From contig DDTV01000011.1 in assembly GCA_002344425.1 (NCBI GenBank), positions 1 through 18,748 on the forward strand: a stretch of DNA of 18,748 bases. Direction: 5' to 3'. The DNA is from Candidatus Falkowbacteria bacterium UBA2355. GTDB taxonomy: Bacteria > Patescibacteriota > Patescibacteriia > Patescibacteriales > Patescibacteriaceae. Positions 12,979 to 18,748 of this stretch are shown here, piece by piece; position 1 is the first letter of the stretch, and the number at the start of each line of letters is the position of its first letter. The notes under the pieces are model-generated. The model was given only the letters and a program-made list of their open reading frames with translations. It made no database searches and was not told the origin of the DNA. The position numbers were made by a program, and so were the translations under genes.

Positions 12979-13488
12979 ATGAAATATCTCACTAGCACTT
13001 TACTGATTTTAATAGCCAGCCTGAGCGGGGCTTGCACCTTTGCTCCGGAAAAAACTTCCAATAATCCTGAACAAGCGGCGCTGGAAGAAGCCCAAAAGCT
13101 CGAACCGCTGAATGGCAAGAAGCTTGATTTGAGTTCGCAAAATCTTGATAAAGTTCCGGCCAATGTTTTTTCCCGCAGGGATTTAGATGAATTAGATTTA
13201 TCTTACAATAAATTAACCGGCGCTATACCGGCTGAAATTCGTCACCTCTCTAATTTGAAGGTTCTTAAGCTCGATCACAATCAAATGACCGGAGTGCCCG
13301 CCGAAGTCGGCCAACTTTCCAAACTTGAAAATTTGGATTTGTCCTATAACAAATTGACCGGTCTTCCGCAGGAACTGGCCAATTTGAAAAATTTAAAAAC
13401 GCTTAACTTAAAAGGCAATAATTATTCAAGTCAGGATTTGGAATATATAAGAAGTCGTCTGCCCAATACTAACTTTATTTTGAACTAA
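12979..13488 (+). CDS. Leucine-rich-repeat lipoprotein
   Basis: A 169-aa exported lipoprotein. The signal MKYLTSTLLILIASLSGAC gives Cys19 as the probable lipid site, with a small-residue lipobox (SGAC). After a ~25-residue linker come about five bacterial-type leucine-rich repeats (LDLSSQNLDKVP, LDELDLSYNKLTGAIP, LKVLKLDHNQMTGVP, LENLDLSYNKLTGLP, LKTLNLKGNN) and a short cap. Such LRRs form a curved binding surface, here presumably exposed outside the cell for protein or wall contact; partner unknown. Its TAA stop overlaps the stop of the convergent small gene. No clear promoter or SD is seen in the 60 bases upstream beyond A/T-rich sequence. Confidence 0.88.
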   Translation: MKYLTSTLLILIASLSGACTFAPEKTSNNPEQAALEEAQKLEPLNGKKLDLSSQNLDKVPANVFSRRDLDELDLSYNKLTGAIPAEIRHLSNLKVLKLDHNQMTGVPAEVGQLSKLENLDLSYNKLTGLPQELANLKNLKTLNLKGNNYSSQDLEYIRSRLPNTNFILN

Positions 13489-13643
13489 CTTTTTAGGGTA
13501 ATATCAAACAGGGCGAAAATTACCATTAAGGTAACGACAATGCCGGCGATAAATCCGGACAAGGAGGAGGCTACCATGTGCCCAATGCGGTATTTGAATT
13601 TTCTGTGTTCCTCGGAATAAAAATCTTTGGCAATCTCGGCCAT
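13485..13643 (-). CDS. Small single-pass membrane protein, unknown function
   Basis: A 52-aa protein beginning MAEIAKDFYSEEHRKFKYR, followed by a membrane helix (~22-47: MVASSLSGFIAGIVVTLMVIFALF). I do not recognise a family. The frame extends 9 codons further to ATG 13670, but an extended -10 (TGATAAAAT) ends only 4 bases before that ATG, so transcription should start at or inside it; ATG 13643 is therefore preferred. It is convergent with the LRR lipoprotein gene, sharing 4 bases at the stops and lacking a terminator between them. Confidence 0.6.
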   Translation of the reverse strand: MAEIAKDFYSEEHRKFKYRIGHMVASSLSGFIAGIVVTLMVIFALFDITLKS

Positions 13644-13674
13644 ATGATTATTAATTATAAATAAAGTCATTTAT

Positions 13675-13683
13675 ATTTTATCA
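13675..13683 (-). promoter_or_regulatory. Extended -10 promoter (TGATAAAAT) of the small membrane protein gene
   Basis: TG-A-TAAAAT on the reverse strand predicts transcription from about 13668, supporting the ATG at 13643 rather than 13670. Confidence 0.45.
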
Positions 13684-13698
13684 TAAGCAAGGACTTTA

Positions 13699-13738
13699 AT
13701 AAAATAAAAAAGCCGAATTCAATTAAGAATTCAGCCTT
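13699..13738 (-). terminator. Terminator after the small gene at 13759-13962
   Basis: On the reverse strand a stem of GCTGAATTC / GAATTCGGC (one G-U pair, 13734-13711 region) with a TTAATT loop is followed by TTTTTTATTTTATT. Confidence 0.8.
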
Positions 13739-13758
13739 AGACTTTGATGAATAGCTTT

Positions 13759-13962
13759 TTAATATTTAGTGTGCAATATTCTGTCAGCTATTTCTTCGTT
13801 TTTACCCCCAGGTTTGGCAGCTTCTTTAGCCACCTTAATCTCTTCTAGGGATTTTGCAGTATTGGTCATACCGGCTCTGGCTTTAGCGCTCTCAACACTT
13901 TCATAGTCGGTATTTTTAAAAATATCGAAATGTTCTTGAAATTTGGGGTTATATTTTGGCAA
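13759..13962 (-). CDS. Small charged protein, unknown function
   Basis: A 67-aa soluble, Lys/Glu/Ala-rich protein (MPKYNPKFQEHFDIFKNTD ... NEEIADRILHTKY), probably mostly helical; no family recognised. The start is set by a near-perfect SD, AGGAGGTGA (complement of 13965-13973): TTG 13962 is 2 bases after the extended SD (5 after GGAGG), whereas the in-frame GTG 13968 lies inside the SD itself. The strong SD contrasts with most genes here and suggests high expression. It has a TTGACA -35 element upstream and its own terminator, so it is a compact single-gene unit. Confidence 0.7.
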   Translation of the reverse strand: MPKYNPKFQEHFDIFKNTDYESVESAKARAGMTNTAKSLEEIKVAKEAAKPGGKNEEIADRILHTKY

Positions 13963-13964
13963 AC

Positions 13965-13973
13965 TCACCTCCT
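13965..13973 (-). promoter_or_regulatory. Near-perfect Shine-Dalgarno AGGAGGTGA deciding the TTG start
   Basis: Nine bases match the usual anti-SD complement. It overlaps the alternative GTG codon at 13968, which therefore cannot be the start. Confidence 0.8.
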
Positions 13974-14003
13974 ATTTTAATTTTTGATTTCTTATTTATT
14001 TTG

Positions 14004-14032
14004 ACGATACTATATAATGATTAATTTGTCAA
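14004..14032 (-). promoter_or_regulatory. Candidate promoter with palindromic TTGAC...GTCAA ends
   Basis: A perfect -35 TTGACA (complement of 14027-14032) has only a weak -10 at 17 bases (TATCGT). The other end of the AT-rich segment carries TTGAC (14001-14005), so TTGAC and GTCAA face each other across ~22 bases, possibly an operator. Confidence 0.35.
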
Positions 14033-14075
14033 TAATAAAAACAGCTTCCTAGCATGGGGGACGGAAGCTGTTTTT
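14031..14075 (-). terminator. Terminator after the DUF378-like gene
   Basis: A 13-bp perfect stem AAAAACAGCTTCC / GGAAGCTGTTTTT (14037-14049 and 14063-14075) with a 13-base loop gives T5 and ATTATT on the reverse strand, 11 bases after the DUF378-like stop. Confidence 0.9.
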
Positions 14076-14085
14076 GAAATCGATT

Positions 14086-14307
14086 TTAAGCGCTAGGCAT
14101 CTGATTTTTTGCACCATTCATGCAGCGTTCGCAATTGCGGCAGGTGAAAATATCATAGACGGCGGCCAAACCGACGATAATGTAAATTATTTTGGCAACA
14201 TCCATTCCGACGAGATCGGCGACGCCCCAATTAAAGAGGCCGATTAAAAGCCAGTTAAGGCCACCAATAATCAGAAGTATGTGAGCCAATTTGTGCAGAC
14301 CTTTCAT
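14086..14307 (-). CDS. DUF378 family small membrane protein
   Basis: A 73-aa protein whose MKGLHKLAHILLIIGGLNW and LIGLFNWGVADLV match the DUF378 (YuzA-like) family: two membrane helices, ~6-26 and ~35-55 (IIYIIVGLAAVYDIF), joined by a Gly/Asn-Trp turn. A short C-terminal tail has CRNCERC, three Cys that might bind a metal and are not general in the family. Function is unknown. ATG 14307 is chosen because family members begin with this MKxLxKIA sequence; an in-frame TTG at 14337 would add ten unrelated residues. An extended -10 promoter lies upstream at 14363-14371, divergent from the next small gene. Confidence 0.78.
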   Translation of the reverse strand: MKGLHKLAHILLIIGGLNWLLIGLFNWGVADLVGMDVAKIIYIIVGLAAVYDIFTCRNCERCMNGAKNQMPSA

Positions 14308-14362
14308 AGTAGGTTGATCGTTAATAAAGGGGAACAAGAAACAATCGACCTTTCTGGCTATA

Positions 14363-14371
14363 ATTATAACA
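14363..14371 (-). promoter_or_regulatory. Extended -10 promoter (TGTTATAAT) of the DUF378-like gene
   Basis: TG-T-TATAAT on the reverse strand predicts a 5' leader of roughly 50 bases. It is divergent from the promoter at 14398-14426. Confidence 0.55.
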
Positions 14372-14397
14372 CGAAATTCTATTTTTCCAGATAAGCA

Positions 14398-14426
14398 TTG
14401 ACTTTTTGGCTAATGTATGGCATATT
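14398..14426 (+). promoter_or_regulatory. Promoter TTGACT-N17-CATATT with TGG extension
   Basis: TTGACT (14398-14403), a 17-base spacer and CATATT (14421-14426) preceded by TGG (14418-14420). Transcription would begin near 14433, 34 bases before ATG 14467, leaving room for the SD GGAGG at 14459-14463. Confidence 0.6.
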
Positions 14427-14466
14427 AGAGAAATACAATTTCATAAAATCAAAACTTGGAGGGCAC

Positions 14467-14664
14467 ATGAAAGGTTCTTTGCAAAAACCGCCTGATTCAA
14501 AAGCTCGTGAGCTACTCAGCAATAATCATAATATTAGACTTATGATGACCGCTGAAATTATGGCCGAACATTACCATATCAGGGACATAAATATTGCAAA
14601 AGGTCGCATGGAGACAACTAATCCCGAAGATATATGCAAAGCCGCTCAAGAAGCTAAAGAATAG
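14467..14664 (+). CDS. Small soluble protein, unknown function
   Basis: A 65-aa protein (MKGSLQKPPDSKARELLSNN ... NPEDICKAAQEAKE) with no recognisable domain; it is predicted helical and rich in Met, His and charged residues, with no membrane segment or signal. ATG 14467 follows TTGGAGGGCAC, a clear SD with 3-4 bases of spacing to GGAGG; the open frame further upstream begins in the promoter itself (TTG 14398). It forms a single-gene unit with a well-formed promoter and a terminator ending just before the ftsK promoter. Confidence 0.65.
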   Translation: MKGSLQKPPDSKARELLSNNHNIRLMMTAEIMAEHYHIRDINIAKGRMETTNPEDICKAAQEAKE

Positions 14665-14685
14665 AAAGAATATTTTAAAGTTTAG

Positions 14686-14717
14686 AACCTGTTTCATATT
14701 TGAGACAGGTTTTTTAT
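14686..14717 (+). terminator. Terminator between the small gene and ftsK
   Basis: A 10-bp stem AACCTGTTTC / TGAGACAGGTT region (14686-14695 with 14702-14711, one G-U pair) is followed by TTTTTT. Confidence 0.85.
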
Positions 14718-14729
14718 TGGGTTTTATTA

Positions 14730-14738
14730 TGTTATACT
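14730..14738 (+). promoter_or_regulatory. Extended -10 promoter (TGTTATACT) of ftsK
   Basis: TG-T-TATACT lies 12 bases before ATG 14751, giving a ~6-base leader. No SD is present. Confidence 0.6.
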
Positions 14739-14750
14739 GAAGCCAGACTT

Positions 14751-17156
14751 ATGGGCAGACGAAAACAGAAAAGTCCTCTTGATTATATTTCGCTTCCGAA
14801 TTTAAACCTTAATCCGGACGTTAAACGCAGCATCGGCGTGGTGCTGGTTTTTGTTATTTCCGTCGTCTTATTTTTAAGCTTATTGGATGTTGCCGGAGAC
14901 ATCGGTCCTTACCTTGCTAAGGCCATGTCGGCAATCGCCGGCTGGGCCAAATGGATTATTCCTTTCATTCTGTGCGCGATGGGAATTCTAATGATCGGTA
15001 AAGACAAGTCTTCGCTTGGCGCTTTGCATTATATTGGCGTCATTATTATTTTATGGTCAGTCTCCGCCTTGTTGCAATTCTTTGTTGATCCGCTTGATTG
15101 GGAGTTGGCGCTTGAGCAGGGCAAGGGCGGCGGTTATCTCGGTTGGTCATTGGCGGTTATGGTTATGAAGTTAGTCGGTTTTTGGGCCGGCATACTTGTT
15201 TTACTCGCACTGCTTTTCATCGGCTTGATGCTGATGTTCAATTCGACGCTATCCGCAATCTTTGCCAAAGGAACGGCGCCGGTCCGCTTGGCCTTTCATC
15301 CCTTTGCATTTTTGTTCCGCCGCGTTAAAGAAGCCCGCTTGGCTCGGGAATATGATGATGATTCCGACGAAACGCCGAGTGAAGAGGAAATCGCCGCGAT
15401 TGCCGATTCGAGCGAAGAACCGGTTGAAGATAACTTTTCTTCGCACCCGATTGCTAACGGAGTAAGTAAAAAAGCCGCGCCGGTAGTTGAAGAAAAGAAG
15501 GGTTGGAAACCAAGCAACATCAAGATAGATTTGCCGCTAGATTTATTGAACGGTAAAACCAGCAAGCCTTCGGCCGGAGATATTAAAAATAACATGGAAA
15601 TTATCCAGTCGACGCTTGAAAAGTTCGGCATTCCCGTAGAAATGGGAGAGGTCAGTGTTGGTCCGACTGTTACCCAATATACGCTTAAACCCGAGGAAGG
15701 GATTAAGCTTTCGCGTATTACCGGTTTAAATAATGACTTGTCCATGGCCTTGGCGGCCCACCCCGTGCGCATTGAAGCGCCGATTCCGGGCAAGGCCTTA
15801 GTCGGTATAGAAGTGCCTAACCGCAGTGTCGCTATCGTGCCTTTGCGCGAAGTATTGGAAAGCGAAGCTTTTAAAAAGCGTCCGAAAAATTTAATGACGG
15901 CTTTGGGCAAGGATGTTTCCGGCGCGGTGTGGCTTGATAATATCGGCAAGATGCCCCATCTCTTGGTTGCCGGTGCAACCGGCTCGGGTAAGTCGGTTAT
16001 GCTTAACGCCATGATTGTCAGTTTGCTTTATCAGAATAACCCTGATGATTTGAAATTCATCATGGTCGATCCAAAGCGAGTTGAATTGACGATTTATAAC
16101 GGCCTGCCTCATTTACTGACGCCGGTTATTACCGAGGTTTCAAAAACCATTAATGCCTTGAAGTGGTGTTTGAATGAAATGGATCGGCGTTTTGAAACCT
16201 TGTCGCAGACGCACAAGCGCGATATTGACAGCTATAACCAATCGGCCAAGGAAAAAATGCCTTACATTATATTTATCATAGACGAATTGGCGGACTTGAT
16301 GGTTGTTGCCGCTAAAGATATGGAAGCCGGCATTGTTCGCCTGGCGCAGATGGCCCGCGCGGTCGGCATCCATCTTGTTTTAGCAACACAGCGTCCGAGT
16401 GTTAATGTTATTACGGGAACAATCAAAGCCAACATGCCGGCGCGTATCGCCTTCTCGGTTGCCTCGGGAATTGATTCCCGCACAATTTTAGATTCATTGG
16501 GTGCGGAAAAATTATTGGGACGCGGCGACATGCTCTATTCCAATGTTACGCTTTCCAAACCGAAAAGAATTCAAGGCGCCTTGATTACCGATCAGGAAAT
16601 AAAACGCATTGTTAATTACATAAAAGAAAAATCCGGTGAACCGAATTACGATTCGGAAATCGTTGAGCGCCAAAAAGTTCGCGGCGTCGCCGGCGTCGGT
16701 ATTGACGGAGCAAGCGATGACGATGATGAACTTTTAAGCGAGGCCAAGGAATTGATCATCAACTCGGGCAAAGCCTCGGCCTCTTATTTGCAACGGCGCT
16801 TATCAATCGGTTACGCGCGCGCGGCGCGTCTGCTCGACCTGCTCGAAGAGTCCGGCGTTATCGGACCGAGCAACGGTGCCAAGCCTCGGGAAATTCTAGT
16901 CAGCAAGGAACAGTATGAAGCCATGATGGAAGACGGCGGCATTGCCGGAACCCGGCTGCATGACCGCGAAAGTGCGGTGGCGCCTGATGAATATTTGCCC
17001 TCGGAAGAAGCCGAGGCGGAAGAGGAAGAAGAAGCCCCTGAAGAGGAGCCTGTGGAAGAGGTTGAGAATGAAACTGAGCCAGAGGAGGAAAATGATGAAA
17101 AATCAAAGAAAAACGACGAATCTGACGAAGATTTTGGCCGTTATTTCTCCCGTTAA
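14751..17156 (+). CDS. ftsK: DNA translocase FtsK
   Basis: An 801-aa FtsK/SpoIIIE septal DNA pump that moves chromosome ends through the closing septum and activates dif recombination. The N terminus has four membrane helices within residues ~28-170. An acidic linker (~195-265) leads to the motor: the alpha domain (MEIIQSTLEKFGIPVEMGEVSVGPTVTQYTLKP, in part), Walker A GATGSGKS at 408-415, Walker B FIIDELADLM with Asp511/Glu512, and LVLATQRPSVNVITG with the sensor region. A winged-helix gamma domain (~660-718: SEAKELIINSGKASASYLQRRL, in part) should read polar KOPS-like sequences. Unusually, ~80 further residues follow, over half Glu/Asp. ATG 14751 is chosen over TTG 14700, which lies in the preceding terminator. 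Confidence 0.96.
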   Translation: MGRRKQKSPLDYISLPNLNLNPDVKRSIGVVLVFVISVVLFLSLLDVAGDIGPYLAKAMSAIAGWAKWIIPFILCAMGILMIGKDKSSLGALHYIGVIIILWSVSALLQFFVDPLDWELALEQGKGGGYLGWSLAVMVMKLVGFWAGILVLLALLFIGLMLMFNSTLSAIFAKGTAPVRLAFHPFAFLFRRVKEARLAREYDDDSDETPSEEEIAAIADSSEEPVEDNFSSHPIANGVSKKAAPVVEEKKGWKPSNIKIDLPLDLLNGKTSKPSAGDIKNNMEIIQSTLEKFGIPVEMGEVSVGPTVTQYTLKPEEGIKLSRITGLNNDLSMALAAHPVRIEAPIPGKALVGIEVPNRSVAIVPLREVLESEAFKKRPKNLMTALGKDVSGAVWLDNIGKMPHLLVAGATGSGKSVMLNAMIVSLLYQNNPDDLKFIMVDPKRVELTIYNGLPHLLTPVITEVSKTINALKWCLNEMDRRFETLSQTHKRDIDSYNQSAKEKMPYIIFIIDELADLMVVAAKDMEAGIVRLAQMARAVGIHLVLATQRPSVNVITGTIKANMPARIAFSVASGIDSRTILDSLGAEKLLGRGDMLYSNVTLSKPKRIQGALITDQEIKRIVNYIKEKSGEPNYDSEIVERQKVRGVAGVGIDGASDDDDELLSEAKELIINSGKASASYLQRRLSIGYARAARLLDLLEESGVIGPSNGAKPREILVSKEQYEAMMEDGGIAGTRLHDRESAVAPDEYLPSEEAEAEEEEEAPEEEPVEEVENETEPEEENDEKSKKNDESDEDFGRYFSR

Positions 17157-17176
17157 GCCCTCGGGGCGAAATTCTC

Positions 17177-17204
17177 TTGACAGCTTTTATATATACTGTA
17201 TAAT
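17177..17204 (+). promoter_or_regulatory. Strong sigma-70-type promoter upstream of 23S rRNA
   Basis: A perfect TTGACA (17177-17182), a 16-base AT-rich spacer and a perfect TATAAT (17199-17204), the best promoter in the window. Transcription should begin near 17210, about 230 bases before the mature 23S 5' end. Confidence 0.85.
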
Positions 17205-17218
17205 ACAGGAACCAATCT

Positions 17219-17260
17219 ATGAAGAATCTTAATCATTCAACTAATCACATAAGTGGCTAA
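17219..17260 (+). CDS. Possible 13-codon leader peptide before 23S rRNA
   Basis: ATG 17219 opens a 13-residue frame (MKNLNHSTNHISG) ending TAA at 17258-17260, with AGGA 8 bases upstream at 17207-17210. It lies between the strong promoter and a terminator-like hairpin, the layout of an attenuator. It could equally be chance: the AGGA sits at or before the predicted transcription start, and the peptide has no run of one amino acid. Confidence 0.2.
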   Translation: MKNLNHSTNHISG

Positions 17261-17288
17261 GCCCCATCTTTTCTTGTTGTCTGGCTTG

Positions 17289-17308
17289 GTCGCTAAGGCG
17301 ACTTTTTT
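17289..17308 (+). terminator. Terminator-like hairpin inside the 23S leader
   Basis: GTCGC (17289-17293) pairs with GCGAC (17298-17302), TAAG loop, one more G-U pair outside, followed directly by T6. It lies ~100 bases downstream of the strong promoter and ~130 upstream of 23S, so it would either define a ~100-base small RNA or require antitermination. The following TTGTTTGAAAA resembles a boxA element weakly. Confidence 0.6.
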
Positions 17309-17403
17309 GTTTGAAAAAATTCTTCTAGAAGAACGTTAAAAATGAAATACAGTGTATAGATCATGATAAAAAAATAAGTACAAAAAATGTAAACCCATTT
17401 TTG

Positions 17404-17427
17404 TTCATTCTCACGTCCGAGAATGAA
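17404..17427 (+). other. Perfect 9-bp hairpin just before 23S 5' end
   Basis: TTCATTCTC / GAGAATGAA (17404-17412, 17419-17427) with a 6-base loop ends 13 bases before the predicted mature end. It may be a processing or folding element of the rRNA precursor. Confidence 0.6.
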
Positions 17428-17673
17428 AACAGAAATGTGGGAAAATCTCGTAAGAGTACATGGTGGATGCCTTGACTCAAAAAGACGATGAAGGACGCAG
17501 CAGCCTGCGATAAGCTTCGGTGAGGTGGCAAGCAACCCTTGACCCGAAGATTTCCGAATGGGGGAACCTATCCTGTTGAAGACAGGATGTCCGCTCGCTG
17601 AATACATAGGCGGGTGAGAAGAGTACCCGGTGAACTGAAACATCTTAGTAGCCGGAGGAAAAGAAAAGAATTT

Positions 17674-17721
17674 AATCTTTTATCAATGTTGGCGGTGCTT
17701 CGTCAATCTTGATAAGAGATT
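17674..17721 (+). other. Expansion hairpin in 23S domain I
   Basis: A 13-bp stem (17674-17686 with 17709-17721, one G-U pair) is inserted where E. coli has only a few bases between GGAAAAGAAA and the CCC before AGTAGCGGCGAG. Confidence 0.65.
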
Positions 17722-18059
17722 GTCATTCCCTTAGTAGTGGCGAGCGAACGGGGAACAGTCCAAACCACTGTAGACCACGCATGTTTTTTTTCACTTCGGT
17801 GAGATGAAGTATGCTGAAGGAATTGAGTCCATATGTCTATGTGGTGTTGCAAGGCTGGTGTGCTGACTACTCAATGCGGTCAGGCAGAGAACGATTTGAT
17901 TAGCCGAAGCGAACTGGAAAGTTCGGCCGAAGACGGTGATAGCCCGGTAGGCGAAAATAATTTCTACTCTGTGATACCAGTTCTTAAGTATCGCGGGACT
18001 CGTGAAATCCCGTGAGAATCCGGGTCGACTATGACCCAAGACTAAATACTTTTTGAGAT

Positions 18060-18096
<37 letters not shown>

Positions 18097-18277
18097 CATC
18101 CCGGTGAGGGAGATGAAATAGTATCTGAAACCATGTACTTACAAGCAGTCGGAGCCCGGTTTACCGGGTGACGGCGTGCCTATTGAAGAATGAGCCAACG
18201 AGTTTGTTGCATGCGGCTTGATTAATTCGCCGAAGGCGAAGTAGTCTCAGTGAAAGCGAGGGTTAATCGCCCGTTAT

Positions 18278-18329
18278 CTTACTTATTAGAAATGGCAATG
18301 AAATTTTTGTTGCCTTTCTAATATGTAAG
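18278..18329 (+). other. 52-base hairpin insertion in 23S rRNA
   Basis: CTTAC, TATTAGAAA and GGCAA pair in order with TTGCC, TTTCTAATA and GTAAG, interrupted only by T/T mismatches, with an ~11-base loop. It lies shortly before the conserved GACCCGAAGCCGGGTG segment, where E. coli has no comparable helix. Confidence 0.7.
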
Positions 18330-18748
18330 AGTGTCGCATGTACAAGACCCGAAGCCGGGTGATCTAGCCATGGCCAGGTTGAACCTTGTAGAAATACAAG
18401 GGGAGGACCGAACCCGTAAGTCGTGCAACACTTTGGGATGAGCTGTGGTTAGCGGAGAAATTCCAATCGAACTCGGCAATAGCTGGTTCTCCTCGAAATA
18501 GCTTTAGGGCTAGCCTTGAGCGCTGAACATAGGGGGTAGAGCACTGAATAGAGGCGGGGCGCAAGCTACCGTCTTTAACCAAACTCCGAATACCTATGCG
18601 TGAAGCTCAGGAGTCAGACTGTGGGGGCTAAGCTCCACTAGTCAAAAGGGAAACAGCCCAGATCGCAATCTAAGGTCCCTAAATATATACTAAGTGTTAA
18701 AGGTGGTGTCGTGACTGCGACAACTAGGAGGTTGGCTTAGAAGCAGCC

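Noticed and set aside
13963..13968. GTG start at 13968 for the 67-aa small gene
   Set aside because: The GTG lies within the AGGAGGTGA Shine-Dalgarno site; TTG 13962 has workable spacing.
14398..14466. N-terminal extension of the 65-aa gene from TTG 14398
   Set aside because: The extension begins inside the -35 box of its own promoter, and ATG 14467 has a good SD.
17320..17334. TTCTTCTAGAAGAA palindrome as an attachment site or operator
   Set aside because: It is a short AT-rich palindrome in an rRNA leader with no integrase or repeat elsewhere in the window.

Overview
The window looks like a chromosomal segment from a small-genome bacterium of the Candidate Phyla Radiation (Patescibacteria, Parcubacteria-like). 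This is inferred from gene content: VirB2/TrbC-like pilin, RodZ-like HTH membrane protein and FISUMP surface protein; EF-P with an Arg loop tip placed after rpsF-ssb-rpsR; an orphan sugar-type solute-binding lipoprotein; very short intergenic gaps; a 23S rRNA gene with no 16S beside it; and a tRNA without encoded CCA. The standard code is used: TGA ends the pilin gene.

Layout. 1-4360: the 3' part of comM, then a tight forward operon (solute-binding lipoprotein, pilin-like protein with a six-cysteine tail, RodZ-like protein, recA) from an extended -10 promoter at 693-701 to a strong terminator after recA. 4371-4847: a compact AT-rich cassette in which a GxxExxY (PD-(D/E)XK-type) gene lies between perfect 27-bp inverted repeats. 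4928-7000: the reverse operon rpsF-ssb-rpsR-efp, led by a long structured 5' leader that ends in a terminator-like or pseudoknot fold. 7022-9919: a TRM11-like methyltransferase, convergent ychF and an SdpI-type membrane protein. 10008-10130: tRNA-Asp and its terminator. 10208-12877: NUDIX hydrolase, secreted peptidoglycan-binding/FISUMP protein and a four-helix membrane protein. 12979-14664: LRR lipoprotein and four small genes on both strands, each with recognisable promoter, SD or terminator signals. 14751-17156: ftsK. 17177-18748: the strongest promoter of the window, a short leader with a terminator-like hairpin, then the 5' half of 23S rRNA running off the window.

How it fits together. 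ComM, the pilin-like protein and RecA suggest DNA uptake or recombination; RodZ-like and FtsK act in cell shape and division; rpsF/rpsR/efp/ychF/tRNA/23S serve translation. The items most worth a second look are the inverted-repeat GxxExxY cassette, the defensin-spaced cysteine tail on the pilin, the rpsF leader RNA, and the leader and terminator between the promoter and the unlinked 23S gene. Promoters are often of the TGnTATACT extended -10 type close to the start codon, suggesting much leaderless or near-leaderless translation, while a few small genes carry excellent Shine-Dalgarno sites.
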